Notes: generated by a model from the letters alone, not told the origin. Numbered from the stretch's first letter, positions 1-7,669 are shown. The stretch: 64,000 nt of DNA from Archaeoglobus sp. UBA230 (GCA_002507545.1 DAVR01000022.1:32345-96344), one strand, 5' to 3'. Translations and numbers: made by a program.

Positions 1-1092
1 AAGGCAGCGATGAAAGTAGCTGCTGGAGCCGAGAAACTTGGTTACAGCTACTTTCCGCTCTACAAGAACACTTCCGGATGTGAAGGATTGGGATTGTGTG
101 AATTTTGCTGTCCTATTGATGCAAAAAAGGCAATGCACATCAGCTACATCCCCTTAGCGACTCAAAACGGGGCGAAATTCTATACTGGCTTCAGGGCTAA
201 ATGGCTGGAGTTCAGAGGTAAAAGAATAACGAAGGTAGGTGGCGAAATTCTAAACAGAGAAGGGCAGGTAGTTGGGAGATTTGTAGCTGAGTTCAAAATT
301 CTCGTTCTTGCAGCCGGAGCAATCCACACGCCCTACCTGTTGCTGAAAAATGGAATTGCGAATTCGAGCGGTATGGTTGGCAAAAATCTGAGGATTCATC
401 CAGCCATCGCCGTCATGGGAATTTTTGACGAAATTCTGAACGGCTGGGAGGGAATGTCTCAGAGCTTGGCTGTTAAGGAGTTTGCAGATGAAGGGATAAT
501 TTTGGAGACAACCTTTGCACCCCCAGCCCTCGCAATGGCAGGAAACTGGCTTGCCGGAAAGGAGCTTTCAGAGCTCTTTTTGAACTACAGAAAAGCATCA
601 ATGGTTGGAGTTATGATTGGGGAGGATGATTCGAAGGGAAGAGTGCTGGCTCTGCCCGAGTTCCTACCACTTGTAGGGAAAACACCCATTGTGCAGTATA
701 AATTCGGGGTGAAGGATGTGCAGAAGGCGATGAAAGGACTTGTCGAGACGTGCAGGATATATTTTGCTGCTGGAGCAGAGAAAGTTGTCACCCCCCTTCT
801 AAATTTCCCAATTGTAAAGCAGGACGACCTGAGCAGGCTGGAAGAAATTGGACGTTTGCACCCAAACATGTTAATCTGGTCAGCATACCATCCTCAGGGA
901 ACATGCAGAATGAGTGCTGAACCATATAATGGTGTCGTAGATTCATATTGTCGCTCACACGACTTTGAAAACATGTATATTGCGGATGCGAGCATTTTTC
1001 CAGACTGTGTTGGAGTTAACCCAATGATTTCAATTATGGCCTTCGCAACGAGGACTGCTGAACACATATCGGAGGTGAATGATGCACTCTGA
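1..1092 (+). CDS. GMC-family flavin oxidoreductase, C-terminal part (5' end outside window)
   Basis: The reading frame is open to base 1, so the gene begins before the window; the ATG at 10 is probably internal and the N-terminal FAD-binding GxGxxG region is missing. What remains is typical of the glucose-methanol-choline family: a cysteine-rich stretch near the visible start (CEGLGLCEFCCP), a substrate domain, and a classical GMC C-terminal domain with HPQGTCRMS followed by YIADASIFPDCVGVNPM. Family members oxidise alcohols, sugars or sterols with FAD; the cysteine-rich version resembles gluconate-2-dehydrogenase-like and cholesterol-oxidase-like proteins, so electrons probably go to a carrier rather than oxygen in this anaerobe. 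The next gene starts inside its last codons, so the two are likely co-transcribed. The family is clear; the substrate cannot be read from the sequence. Confidence 0.85.
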   Translation, partial: KAAMKVAAGAEKLGYSYFPLYKNTSGCEGLGLCEFCCPIDAKKAMHISYIPLATQNGAKFYTGFRAKWLEFRGKRITKVGGEILNREGQVVGRFVAEFKILVLAAGAIHTPYLLLKNGIANSSGMVGKNLRIHPAIAVMGIFDEILNGWEGMSQSLAVKEFADEGIILETTFAPPALAMAGNWLAGKELSELFLNYRKASMVGVMIGEDDSKGRVLALPEFLPLVGKTPIVQYKFGVKDVQKAMKGLVETCRIYFAAGAEKVVTPLLNFPIVKQDDLSRLEEIGRLHPNMLIWSAYHPQGTCRMSAEPYNGVVDSYCRSHDFENMYIADASIFPDCVGVNPMISIMAFATRTAEHISEVNDAL

Positions 1093-1948
1093 TGAGGTTG
1101 GGGACATAGTGAAGGCTTGCAGTGAATTTGCCGAGAAAGAGTGTGATAAAGATATGCTGAAAGCGTGGAAGAAGGGCTTTGAACTGGGATACTTTAATTT
1201 AGAAGACCTCTCCGCTACCGAGGCTTCAGCTGTATTTGAAGGTATTTTTTCGGTAAAACCGACTTTTGGCGTTCCTATGCTTTACTTCACAATTTCCCAG
1301 CATATTTTTGGTGAATTTGCCTCCCTCGCAATCCATCAGGAAAGACTCATTACAGATTTTACCTATGATAAATACATTAAGGTGGACAATTCCGAGGCGT
1401 CAATCTTTTTTGCTGAAGAGAAGTATTACACTCCTGAATTGATAGAGCTTAGGGTTGATAGAGTTGTTGACACTGCGGAGTCTGATATCCGACCCCTTCT
1501 AAACCTCCTTCTTGCCGCACGATGTGTTGGCACCGCCAAGTATGCCCTCAAAACTGCATTGGGCTATTTAAGGGAAAGGGAGAAAGCGGGATACGAGGAC
1601 CTCAATTACTGTCACTGCTTCGAAAAGCTCGGAGAGATTTCGGCGGAAATTGAAGCTTCAAAACTCATGGTGTATCACGCAGCATCCCTTTTTAAGTCAG
1701 ACAACAGTAAACCTTTCCCGGAGATGGCGTTGTGGAAGGCTGCCTGCACCGCAGTTATTGCCGCAGACGAATCCATCCTGCTTCAAGAAGGGTTTTACAG
1801 CTACAAGGAAGACTTCAAAGTCGAAATTTTCAGATACATTGCGGAGTTAAAGCATAGAAATCCAAAGGGCTCCTCGATCTACGACCTTAAAAACTCTGAA
1901 CTCTACTTCCCTTTCACATACCGATTTCACACTCACTTTCCTGAGTGA
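1082..1948 (+). CDS. Short acyl-CoA-dehydrogenase-like protein
   Basis: A protein of about 288 residues whose C-terminal half matches the acyl-CoA dehydrogenase helical bundle in pattern: AARCVGTAKYALKTALGYL, then EKLGEISAEIEASKLMVYHAASL, then an AACTAVIAADESILLQEGF helix. Normal family members have about 380 residues; the middle beta-barrel that holds FAD and the acyl chain is much reduced, and no clear catalytic glutamate motif is visible. It starts within the end of the GMC oxidoreductase gene with GGAGGTGA at 1071-1078; ATG 1082 gives better spacing than ATG 1079. It could be a structural or electron-accepting partner of the GMC enzyme, or a divergent dehydrogenase. The family call is from residue pattern only. 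Confidence 0.55.
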   Translation: MHSDEVGDIVKACSEFAEKECDKDMLKAWKKGFELGYFNLEDLSATEASAVFEGIFSVKPTFGVPMLYFTISQHIFGEFASLAIHQERLITDFTYDKYIKVDNSEASIFFAEEKYYTPELIELRVDRVVDTAESDIRPLLNLLLAARCVGTAKYALKTALGYLREREKAGYEDLNYCHCFEKLGEISAEIEASKLMVYHAASLFKSDNSKPFPEMALWKAACTAVIAADESILLQEGFYSYKEDFKVEIFRYIAELKHRNPKGSSIYDLKNSELYFPFTYRFHTHFPE

Positions 1949-1951
1949 GCC

Positions 1952-1964
1952 AAATTTAAATAAC
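1952..1964 (+). promoter_or_regulatory. TATA box for taw1
   Basis: An aaatttaaataac element centred about 27 bases before the ATG at 1985. The spacing implies a leaderless or nearly leaderless transcript, as is common in archaea. Confidence 0.5.
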
Positions 1965-1984
1965 GGTTCATCCCACTCCTTACG

Positions 1985-2869
1985 ATGAACGAAAAGCTGC
2001 TCAGCGAACTCAAAGGATACCAGATTGTGGGAAGACATTCAGCCGTGAAGACTTGCCTGTGGCTGAAGAAGTCGTTGAAGGATGAAGGGGTTTGCTACAA
2101 GCAGAAGTTTTACGGGATTAGCAGCCACCGCTGTCTTCAGATGACTCCCGCCCTTATGTGCAACCAGAACTGCATTTACTGCTGGCGTCCACTTGAGCTG
2201 CTAAAGGGTTTCAAAGGGTGGGACGATCCAGATTTTATCGTGGAGGAGAGTATAAAGGCTCAGCACCGCTTACTGAGCGGTTTTCACGGAACTGCTGGTG
2301 TGAACAGGAAAAAGCTTGAGGAGGCGTATAAGCCGAATCAGGTAGCCATAAGCCTGATAGGCGAGCCAACGCTCTATCCCCACCTTCCAGAGCTGATCGA
2401 GGGATATATGCAGAGGGGATTTACGACGTTTCTTGTGACAAACGGTACAATGCCGGATGTACTGGAAAAGGTCAGCCCTACACAGCTTTACATCAGCCTA
2501 ACAGCCTTCGACGAGGAGAGCCACATCACACTCAACCGCCCGTCCGGAAGCAACTGGGAAAGGATAACAAAAAGTCTTGGCGTGATGAGGCAAAGCGATA
2601 GCAGGACTGTAGTAAGACTGACGCTGATTAAAGGCTACAATATGGACGATAGGGCTGTGAAGAACTATGCAAAGTTGATAAACAGGGCTGAACCCGATTT
2701 TGTTGAGGCAAAAGCCTACATGTATCTGGGCTATTCAAGGCTGAGGCTCCGGTATGAGAATATGCCGGAACATGCTGATATTGTTAATTTCGCTACTAAA
2801 CTTTCCAAGGAGACAGGATATGAAGTCGTGAGCGAATCCGAACCGAGCAGAGTTGTTTTGCTGGGGTGA
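1985..2869 (+). CDS. taw1: S-adenosylmethionine-dependent tRNA 4-demethylwyosine synthase (TYW1/Taw1)
   Basis: A radical-SAM enzyme of 294 residues that in the archaeal TYW1 family condenses N1-methylguanosine-37 of tRNA-Phe with pyruvate to form the tricyclic base of wyosine. The radical-SAM cluster motif is CNQNCIYC (CxxxCxxC) near residue 60, followed by the family signature ISLIGEPTLYPHLPELI and LVTNGTMPDVL. A preceding cysteine (GVCYKQKFYGI) fits the extra iron-sulfur cluster ligands of the family. Length matches archaeal members, which lack the flavodoxin domain of eukaryotic TYW1. The gene ends five bases before the translin homologue and is the first gene of a probable three-gene operon ending with tiaS, so the operon is devoted to tRNA modification at or near the anticodon loop. 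Confidence 0.9.
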   Translation: MNEKLLSELKGYQIVGRHSAVKTCLWLKKSLKDEGVCYKQKFYGISSHRCLQMTPALMCNQNCIYCWRPLELLKGFKGWDDPDFIVEESIKAQHRLLSGFHGTAGVNRKKLEEAYKPNQVAISLIGEPTLYPHLPELIEGYMQRGFTTFLVTNGTMPDVLEKVSPTQLYISLTAFDEESHITLNRPSGSNWERITKSLGVMRQSDSRTVVRLTLIKGYNMDDRAVKNYAKLINRAEPDFVEAKAYMYLGYSRLRLRYENMPEHADIVNFATKLSKETGYEVVSESEPSRVVLLG

Positions 2870-2873
2870 GAGG

Positions 2874-3464
2874 ATGGATATCGAGGAATGCAGAAAGAGG
2901 CTTAAAGAACTTGAAATTGCAAGAGAGGAGCTTTTGAAGCTTTTAAGGGATATGAGGATTCACTCCACAAAGGCAGTGGCTTTGATTCACGCTGGAGAGA
3001 TAGAAGAAGCGGAAAAATACCTAAACAATGCATTGAAAGTTCTGGAGGAGATCAGAGAATTTAGAGAGTTCCCTGAAATCTATCATACCCTCACCCACGA
3101 CGCGATGCAGGAGCTTGTTGAAGCTTTTGCCTTTCACAGGGCAGTTAGAGGGGAGTTCAGCTTTTCGATTAATCTGGAAGTTGAACCTTCCGCCTTTATA
3201 ACTGGCCTTGCCGATCTTGTCGGAGAGCTCAGAAGGTATGCTCTTAGTAAGCTGGTTAAAGGCAGATTTGAAGATGCAGAGAGGCTTATGAAACTCATGG
3301 AAGACATTTACAACGAGCTTATTTCATTCACCTCCTTTCCCGACAAACTCCTTCCGGGATTAAGAAGGAAGCTGGACATTGCAAGGAGTGGAATTGAGAG
3401 GACGAAATCAGATTATATCGCAGCGAGGGTAGCGAGATTAAATGAAAGTCTGGGTGGGGATTGA
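2874..3464 (+). CDS. Translin family protein (archaeal C3PO/TRAX homologue)
   Basis: An all-helical, highly charged protein of 196 residues. It matches the translin/TRAX family in length and in its acidic helices: HDAMQELVEAFAFHRAV, then LADLVGELRRYALSKLVKG, then LMEDIYNELISF. In the studied Archaeoglobus fulgidus homologue this fold assembles into a hollow octamer that cuts RNA inside; the conserved Glu and Asp residues of these helices bind the metal. ATG 2874 is chosen because ctggGGTGAGag lies just upstream. The gene overlaps tiaS by 23 bases, so translation is probably coupled. Its position between two tRNA-modification genes suggests a tRNA or tRNA-fragment substrate, which is inference. 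Confidence 0.8.
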   Translation: MDIEECRKRLKELEIAREELLKLLRDMRIHSTKAVALIHAGEIEEAEKYLNNALKVLEEIREFREFPEIYHTLTHDAMQELVEAFAFHRAVRGEFSFSINLEVEPSAFITGLADLVGELRRYALSKLVKGRFEDAERLMKLMEDIYNELISFTSFPDKLLPGLRRKLDIARSGIERTKSDYIAARVARLNESLGGD

Positions 3465-4707
3465 CGATACGGACAGCAACAAGGGAATGTGCACAACCTA
3501 CCTTGCAGTTCTTATAATGGAGAGGATAGAGGGAGAGGTGGGGAGGGTTATAGGTTTTCCGAGACTTGTAAGACTGAACCCCACAATTCCCTACAAAACG
3601 AGAGGTAATGGGGCAGTAAGCTTACTGGTGGAGACTGAAAACAGGGGTGAGCTTATTGAGGTTGTCAACGATGTGATTCTTGAACATGCCATGCTTGAGG
3701 ACGACAATACCAATCCGGGTGCTGTATTCGTTGAAGAAGAACTTGCAGTGAAGCTGAGAGGGTTTGCAGAGAAGGCTATAAAGGATGTTGTGATGCTCGA
3801 TGAGGCTCTGTTTATCATCGGAAAGCACTTTATCCCCCACCTGAAATACAAAAAGGGTAGAGGGCTTATCGGTGCCCTTGCCGCAGTTGGAGCGGAATTA
3901 AACGACTTCACGCTTGAGCTGATTGCCTACAGGTGTCCAGAAAGATTCGGGACTGAGAGAGAGTATGACAAGGAGAGCTTCTTTGACATGGACTTTGAGC
4001 TTTATCCCGAGACTTTCGACAATGTAGACTGGTGCAACGATGCCGTTGTTTGCGTCCCCAACACCCCTTGCCCGGTTCTCTACGGACTTAGGGGAGAGAA
4101 TGTTGAGACTCTGCATAAAGCAATGTCAATGGTCAAAACAGAGCCTGTGGACAAGAGGATGATTTTCATAACGAACCATGCAACGGACATGCACCTGATT
4201 GACGTTAACGAAAACATAGAGAGGATTGAGAACTACCACTCCTACCGGATAAAGGGAAGGGTGGTGGAGGAGCCCTACGATATTGAAGGTGGTCATGTTT
4301 TCTTCAAAATTGAGACCAAGTTCGGAGAGATAAAGTGTGCAGCTTTCGAACCGACAAAGCAGTTCCGCAACATCGTCAGACTGCTGAGGCCCGGCGATAT
4401 TGTCGAGGTCTACGGCTCGATGAAGAAGGACACGATAAACTTGGAAAAGCTGAGGGTTGTTGAAGTTGCTGAGATTTACGTTGAAAAGAATCCGATCTGT
4501 CCGATTTGCGGGAAGAGAATGGAGTCTGCCGGAAGAAGTCAAGGATTCAGGTGCAGGAAATGTAAAACCACTGCGAAAGAGAAGGTCATGGAGAAGATGG
4601 CAAGAAACATTGAACCCGGATTTTACGAGGTGCCCCCATCTGCGAGGCGACATCTTTCAAAACCTCTTATTAGGATGGGAGTCGGAAAGAGACACATTTT
4701 CAGGTAA
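3442..4707 (+). CDS. tiaS: tRNA(Ile2) 2-agmatinylcytidine synthetase TiaS
   Basis: TiaS attaches agmatine to C34 of the CAU anticodon of tRNA-Ile2 using ATP, so that it reads AUA. The 421-residue protein has the full archaeal layout: an N-terminal MKVWVGIDDTDS domain (the acidic DDTD motif is the kinase-like metal site), the central ferredoxin-like and catalytic domains (KYKKGRGLIGALAAVGAEL), an OB-fold RNA-binding domain around residues 270-345, and a C-terminal zinc ribbon with CPICGKRM and CRKC. Length agrees with the family. ATG 3442 lies inside the end of the translin gene. A tRNA gene with a CAT anticodon lies about 780 bases downstream and is a plausible substrate. Confidence 0.95.
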   Translation: MKVWVGIDDTDSNKGMCTTYLAVLIMERIEGEVGRVIGFPRLVRLNPTIPYKTRGNGAVSLLVETENRGELIEVVNDVILEHAMLEDDNTNPGAVFVEEELAVKLRGFAEKAIKDVVMLDEALFIIGKHFIPHLKYKKGRGLIGALAAVGAELNDFTLELIAYRCPERFGTEREYDKESFFDMDFELYPETFDNVDWCNDAVVCVPNTPCPVLYGLRGENVETLHKAMSMVKTEPVDKRMIFITNHATDMHLIDVNENIERIENYHSYRIKGRVVEEPYDIEGGHVFFKIETKFGEIKCAAFEPTKQFRNIVRLLRPGDIVEVYGSMKKDTINLEKLRVVEVAEIYVEKNPICPICGKRMESAGRSQGFRCRKCKTTAKEKVMEKMARNIEPGFYEVPPSARRHLSKPLIRMGVGKRHIFR

Positions 4708-4708
4708 A

Positions 4709-4719
4709 ATTTTATTCTA
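4709..4719 (+). promoter_or_regulatory. TATA box for the P5C-reductase-like gene
   Basis: An attttattcta element about 25 bases before ATG 4739, with no Shine-Dalgarno sequence, consistent with a leaderless transcript. Confidence 0.4.
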
Positions 4720-4738
4720 ATAACTCGCTACGGATTTT

Positions 4739-5440
4739 ATGAGAGTTGGGGTTATAGGAGCTGGCAATCTGGGTATGGCATTAGCAAAAAACGCTTCGAA
4801 GAGGGCTGAAGTTGTTGCGGTCAAAAGGAAAGTTGTGGAAATGGAGGGAATAGAGGTTACAGATCGGATGGAGGGGGTTAGGGACTGTGACGTCATTTTA
4901 GTGGCTTTGAAACCTGACGTTTTCAGAAGGGAGCTTGAAAGAATTGGCAGAGTAGCAGAGGAAAGGCCAGTAGTGAGCTTTGCTGCCGGTGTTAAGCTGG
5001 ATGAGATGAGAAGACACATAAAAAATCCCTTCAGGGCGATGACGAACATAGCCATATCGCTTGTCGCCTATTGGCCTGCCGAGACGTTTCAGCACATATC
5101 GTTTCTGGATACAGAGTTTATCGAATGCAGCAACGAAAGTGAGCTTGACGTTATGACAGCTTATCTTGGAAGTTCTCCGTCAATTTTGGCTTATTTACTG
5201 CACGCTTTCATACTTTCAGCGATTAGAGATGGTGTTAATTATACGAAATCTCTGAAGGTAGCTGTATCATCTTTTAAGGCAACGGCGGAACTCTACGAAA
5301 GGCTTGGACTTGAGGGCATGCTTAGAAAGATAGCAACCCCTGCTGGAACGACGATTGAAGGTGTTATCAGGGTTGGCGAGGCACAAAGGGCACTGATAGA
5401 GGCCTTGTCTGCTGCATCTTCAAAGGCAAGAGTGATATAG
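4739..5440 (+). CDS. Pyrroline-5-carboxylate-reductase-like NAD(P)-binding protein
   Basis: A 233-residue protein that starts with a Rossmann fold (VGVIGAGNLGMALAKNA) and ends with a helical segment containing the ATPAGTTIEGV signature, the equivalent of the P5C reductase motif GGTT near the active site. True ProC enzymes convert pyrroline-5-carboxylate to proline and have about 265-280 residues; this one is shorter and divergent between the two domains, so the true substrate may differ. It has its own TATA box and stands apart from the tiaS operon. The NAD(P)-binding domain is certain; the ProC assignment is by family resemblance. Confidence 0.65.
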   Translation: MRVGVIGAGNLGMALAKNASKRAEVVAVKRKVVEMEGIEVTDRMEGVRDCDVILVALKPDVFRRELERIGRVAEERPVVSFAAGVKLDEMRRHIKNPFRAMTNIAISLVAYWPAETFQHISFLDTEFIECSNESELDVMTAYLGSSPSILAYLLHAFILSAIRDGVNYTKSLKVAVSSFKATAELYERLGLEGMLRKIATPAGTTIEGVIRVGEAQRALIEALSAASSKARVI

Positions 5441-5483
5441 ACCAAAAAGCAAATAAACTCAGGATGTGACTGGATATAGACAA

Positions 5484-5558
5484 GGGCCCGTAGCTTAGCC
5501 AGGTCAGAGCGCCCGGCTCATAACCGGGCGGTCGAGGGTTCGAATCCCTCCGGGCCCA
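5484..5558 (+). tRNA. tRNA with CAT anticodon (tRNA-Ile2 or elongator tRNA-Met)
   Basis: A complete cloverleaf: acceptor stem gggcccg pairing with cgggccc, D-arm with tagcttagc, anticodon stem cccgg/ccggg around the loop ctcataa (anticodon CAT), variable loop, and T-arm gaggg ttcgaat ccctc. The discriminator base is A and CCA is not encoded. It lacks initiator features (the archaeal initiator begins AGC). A CAT anticodon can be elongator Met or the agmatidine-modified Ile2; the nearness of tiaS and a resemblance to the Archaeoglobus tRNA-Ile2 used with TiaS, recalled from memory and not checked, favour Ile2. No intron is visible. An A/T-rich element (caaataaac) lies about 30 bases upstream. 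Confidence 0.95.
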
Positions 5559-5738
5559 TACCAACATGGGTTCGTAGCCTCCACACTTCGATTCGTCTTC
5601 TATTGAAGTTCTTAGCTACCTGATCAAACGGGCTGAAACGGTGTCCCAACCTTATATATTCTACTTAGTGCAAAAAGCATATCAAAAGTTCTATATTTCT
5701 CTAAAAACTTTTGAGTAATCTATTCACCCTTTGGTGCA

Positions 5739-6035
5739 ATGAACAACCAGAAGGTGCAACTGAGAGACCTTTTGGAATCCATAGCCAAAGCTAAAGGTTT
5801 GGAGGTCTTGAAGTCACTCAAGCATCCAAAGAGGTGGTCTGAGCTGCGAGAAGTCGCCAAGGGAGACAACAAATCACTTACCAATCGTATGAACGAGTTT
5901 ATCGAACTCGGTCTTGTCGAACCAGTTCTACTGAAAGACTCACCAAAGGGCTCGAAAGCATACGTTCTGACGGGCTTCGGCCGCTTCGTCCTGCAGAAGC
6001 TTGAGGAGATCGAGAGATACTCGGACGGCAAGTAA
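5739..6035 (+). CDS. Winged helix-turn-helix transcriptional regulator
   Basis: A 98-residue single-domain DNA-binding protein. The central part, LKHPKRWSELREVAKG followed by SLTNRMNEFIELGLVEPV, is a winged helix with the recognition helix in the second element, and YVLTGFGRFVLQKLEEI forms the wing and C-terminal helix. It resembles small HxlR/ArsR-like archaeal repressors. It has no ligand or metal-binding cysteines. It lies 30 bases upstream of vapBC in the same direction but a TATA box between them suggests separate transcription. Regulation of the neighbouring toxin-antitoxin pair is possible but is inference. Confidence 0.75.
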   Translation: MNNQKVQLRDLLESIAKAKGLEVLKSLKHPKRWSELREVAKGDNKSLTNRMNEFIELGLVEPVLLKDSPKGSKAYVLTGFGRFVLQKLEEIERYSDGK

Positions 6036-6042
6036 TATATAC
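6033..6042 (+). promoter_or_regulatory. TATA box for vapBC
   Basis: The element taatatatac overlaps the stop codon of the upstream regulator and lies about 27 bases before the vapB ATG at 6066, giving a leaderless transcript. Confidence 0.5.
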
Positions 6043-6065
6043 TTCTTTCACTATGTTTACATAAT

Positions 6066-6287
6066 ATGTCTACAACAACCTATAGTGTACGGATACCAAA
6101 GGAAATCCGCAAAGCGATGGAGAAGATGAAGGACGTGAACTGGCAGGAAGAGATACGGAAGATGATAATCGAGAGAGTTCGCGAAGAGGCAAAGAGGAGG
6201 TTGCTCGCAGAGGCGAGGGAGTTGAGAAACAAGATGAAGAACTCAAATATCTCGGAGATGATAAGAGAGGACCGGGATGCCAGATAA
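6066..6287 (+). CDS. vapB: VapB-type antitoxin
   Basis: A 73-residue protein with an N-terminal ribbon-helix-helix DNA-binding segment (TTYSVRIPKEIRKAMEK) followed by a long charged helix that would wrap the toxin. Size, fold and overlap of 11 bases with a PIN-domain gene identify it as the antitoxin of a type II toxin-antitoxin pair. RHH antitoxins bind their own promoter as dimers, so autorepression is expected here, and the promoter immediately upstream would be the operator. Confidence 0.8.
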   Translation: MSTTTYSVRIPKEIRKAMEKMKDVNWQEEIRKMIIERVREEAKRRLLAEARELRNKMKNSNISEMIREDRDAR

Positions 6288-6687
6288 GGTTGTTCTCGAT
6301 TCCAGTGTTATTGCAGCCGTTTTCTTTAGAGAGGACGACGTAGCTTCTAAGGCGGAGAAAATTCTGGAGGAGTTCGAAATCCTCTACACCCTCGACCTCG
6401 CAATAGCAGAAATCACGAATATTGCGTGGAAGAAGGCTGTTTTTGAAGAAGAGCCTGCAGACATCGTGGAAGAGGGGCTGAGTGCGTGCATCGAGTTCGT
6501 AACCTTTGTATGTCAGATCGTCACCTCTGCAGAACTCTACGATCTCGCATTCAAAATAGCCGTTGAAAAGAGAATTACCGCATACGATGCTCTTTTCGTT
6601 GCTGCATCCGAAAGATGCGATGCACCTCTTGCCACAGCAGACAGAGAGCTTGCCAGAAAGATAGACAACGTCATTCTTGTGAGATAG
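6277..6687 (+). CDS. vapC: VapC-type PIN-domain ribonuclease toxin
   Basis: A 136-residue PIN domain. The acidic metal-binding residues are visible: Asp in VVLDSSVIAA near the N-terminus, Glu in LAIAEITNIAW, Asp in ITAYDALFVAAS and Asp in LATADRELA. VapC toxins cut tRNA or rRNA using Mg or Mn ions and are held in check by VapB. The start ATG 6277 overlaps the end of vapB, typical of translational coupling. All active-site residues are intact, so the toxin is probably functional. Confidence 0.9.
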   Translation: MPDKVVLDSSVIAAVFFREDDVASKAEKILEEFEILYTLDLAIAEITNIAWKKAVFEEEPADIVEEGLSACIEFVTFVCQIVTSAELYDLAFKIAVEKRITAYDALFVAASERCDAPLATADRELARKIDNVILVR

Positions 6688-6705
6688 GAGTAGCTCGTTC
6701 ATAAT

Positions 6706-6902
6706 TCAGCCCTTCACCACAACATCTTCTTTCTCCTCCCTGCCACTCTCTGCCTTGATGCCGAGCAAGCCCTTGCTTTCAGGTTTCAGCAGAACCTTTA
6801 TTCTACAACCTCCCCTCTCGTCCAGACCAACAACGATGTTGTCAGCTAAGGGCTTAGATGAAACTTCCCCTTTTTTCAGCCTGAGATACACTGCACTGAA
6901 CT
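6706..6902 (-). pseudogene. Remnant of a DUF2283-like small gene
   Basis: On the minus strand the translation VYLKFSAVYLRLKKGEV followed by LADNIVVGLDERG resembles the start of DUF2283 proteins (typically xDALYIRLxxGEV...VIVDxDExGRVVGIEIL). Here the frame has a stop codon just upstream with no proper start, and after DERG the expected GRVVGIE continuation is better read in another frame (GEVVE), so it looks frameshifted. The rest to the stop is charged and unlike the family. It lies convergent to vapC. It is best read as a decayed gene, though a short functional protein beginning at the internal GTG cannot be ruled out. Confidence 0.4.
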
Positions 6903-6966
6903 TGAGGTAAACCCATCATTGTGACGCAGAATGACCAATCTACAACCATTCTAAGGATTCCTACAG

Positions 6967-7107
6967 CTAATTGAACTCTCTAACGGCATCAACAAGCCAG
7001 GAAGCTTTACCTACGACGAATTCCGGCTTGTTAGCATCTTGATAAAAGATTTTATTTTGTAGTCTTGTTATGTAACCCTCATTTTCTCGATTAAATGTCT
7101 CTTCCAA
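6967..7107 (-). CDS. Possible small ORF downstream of the DUF1641 gene
   Basis: A 46-codon frame on the minus strand starting at a TTG inside the end of the DUF1641 gene and running to TAG. The translation is well mixed and protein-like (NRENEGYITRLQNKIFYQD, then VVGKASWLVDAVREFN). It has no ribosome binding site and no family I recognise. It could be a small co-translated protein or the surviving C-terminus of a decayed gene. Kept at low confidence because the surrounding 400 bases show other signs of decay. Confidence 0.25.
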   Translation of the reverse strand: MEETFNRENEGYITRLQNKIFYQDANKPEFVVGKASWLVDAVREFN

Positions 7108-7519
7108 GGTTTTTCGCGAAAGCTAATAGGAATCCAAGAGATTTCTGGACATCTGGGTCTCTTATTGCCTTAAGAGAGCCAGTAAGGCCAACTGGTTCGA
7201 AATCTTTTACTTTTTTAAGGGCATCTAAAAGTTTCTCAACAAGCTGAATTACCTCATCATCAACTGAAAGAGCGAGAGAGAGTAGCAGCTCCAGATTCCT
7301 GCTCACAACTTCCTGCACATCAACATCCATGAACTCGTCAGGAATCTTTCTTATTCCAAGAACGATTTCTGAAAGCATCACAAGCTCATCCAAAATACCA
7401 CTCTTCTCAAGATACACGAGCTTGTCCATAGCGGATAGAATTGCATCCCCATTCTCTGCGAGCTTTTCCATCATTTTTGTCAGAATTTCCGCAGCTTTGG
7501 ATTCGTAGTCTGCGATCAT
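7091..7519 (-). CDS. DUF1641 family protein
   Basis: A helical protein of 142 residues from ATG 7519, which is preceded by GGTGATCC. The C-terminal part (GLTGSLKAIRDPDVQKSLGFLLAFAKNLGRDI) is the DUF1641 signature. Members of this family are often encoded beside sulfide:quinone oxidoreductase-like flavoproteins or formate dehydrogenases and are thought to be membrane-associated accessory factors. Here it is divergent from the flavoprotein complex starting at 7670, sharing a 150-base control region, so a link to that complex is possible but unproven. Confidence 0.75.
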   Translation of the reverse strand: MIADYESKAAEILTKMMEKLAENGDAILSAMDKLVYLEKSGILDELVMLSEIVLGIRKIPDEFMDVDVQEVVSRNLELLLSLALSVDDEVIQLVEKLLDALKKVKDFEPVGLTGSLKAIRDPDVQKSLGFLLAFAKNLGRDI

Positions 7520-7610
7520 TGGATCACCCAAGGCTTTTTTAAAATTTCAACTAAATAAATTTTTGGTTTTTGTTATTAGTCACAAATAATCTTGATAGTA
7601 AACTTAGGAA

Positions 7611-7620
7611 AGTTTAAATA
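7611..7620 (+). promoter_or_regulatory. TATA box for the flavin/iron-sulfur dehydrogenase operon
   Basis: The element agtttaaata lies about 55 bases before ATG 7670. Together with the AGGGGTG ribosome binding site just before the start, this gives a transcript with a leader of roughly 30 bases. Confidence 0.5.
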
Positions 7621-7669
7621 AGCCACATACTCTACAATTCCAAAATAGTCTTTCTAAGGGGTGAAACAA

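Noticed and set aside
4126..4653. A 175-codon minus-strand frame opposite tiaS
   Set aside because: The plus strand is tiaS with intact domains; no ribosome site and no recognisable motif on the minus strand.
5367..5567. A 66-codon minus-strand frame with RRDSNPRPPGYEPGAL
   Set aside because: This is the well-known false translation of the complement of a tRNA gene, here the CAT tRNA at 5484-5558.
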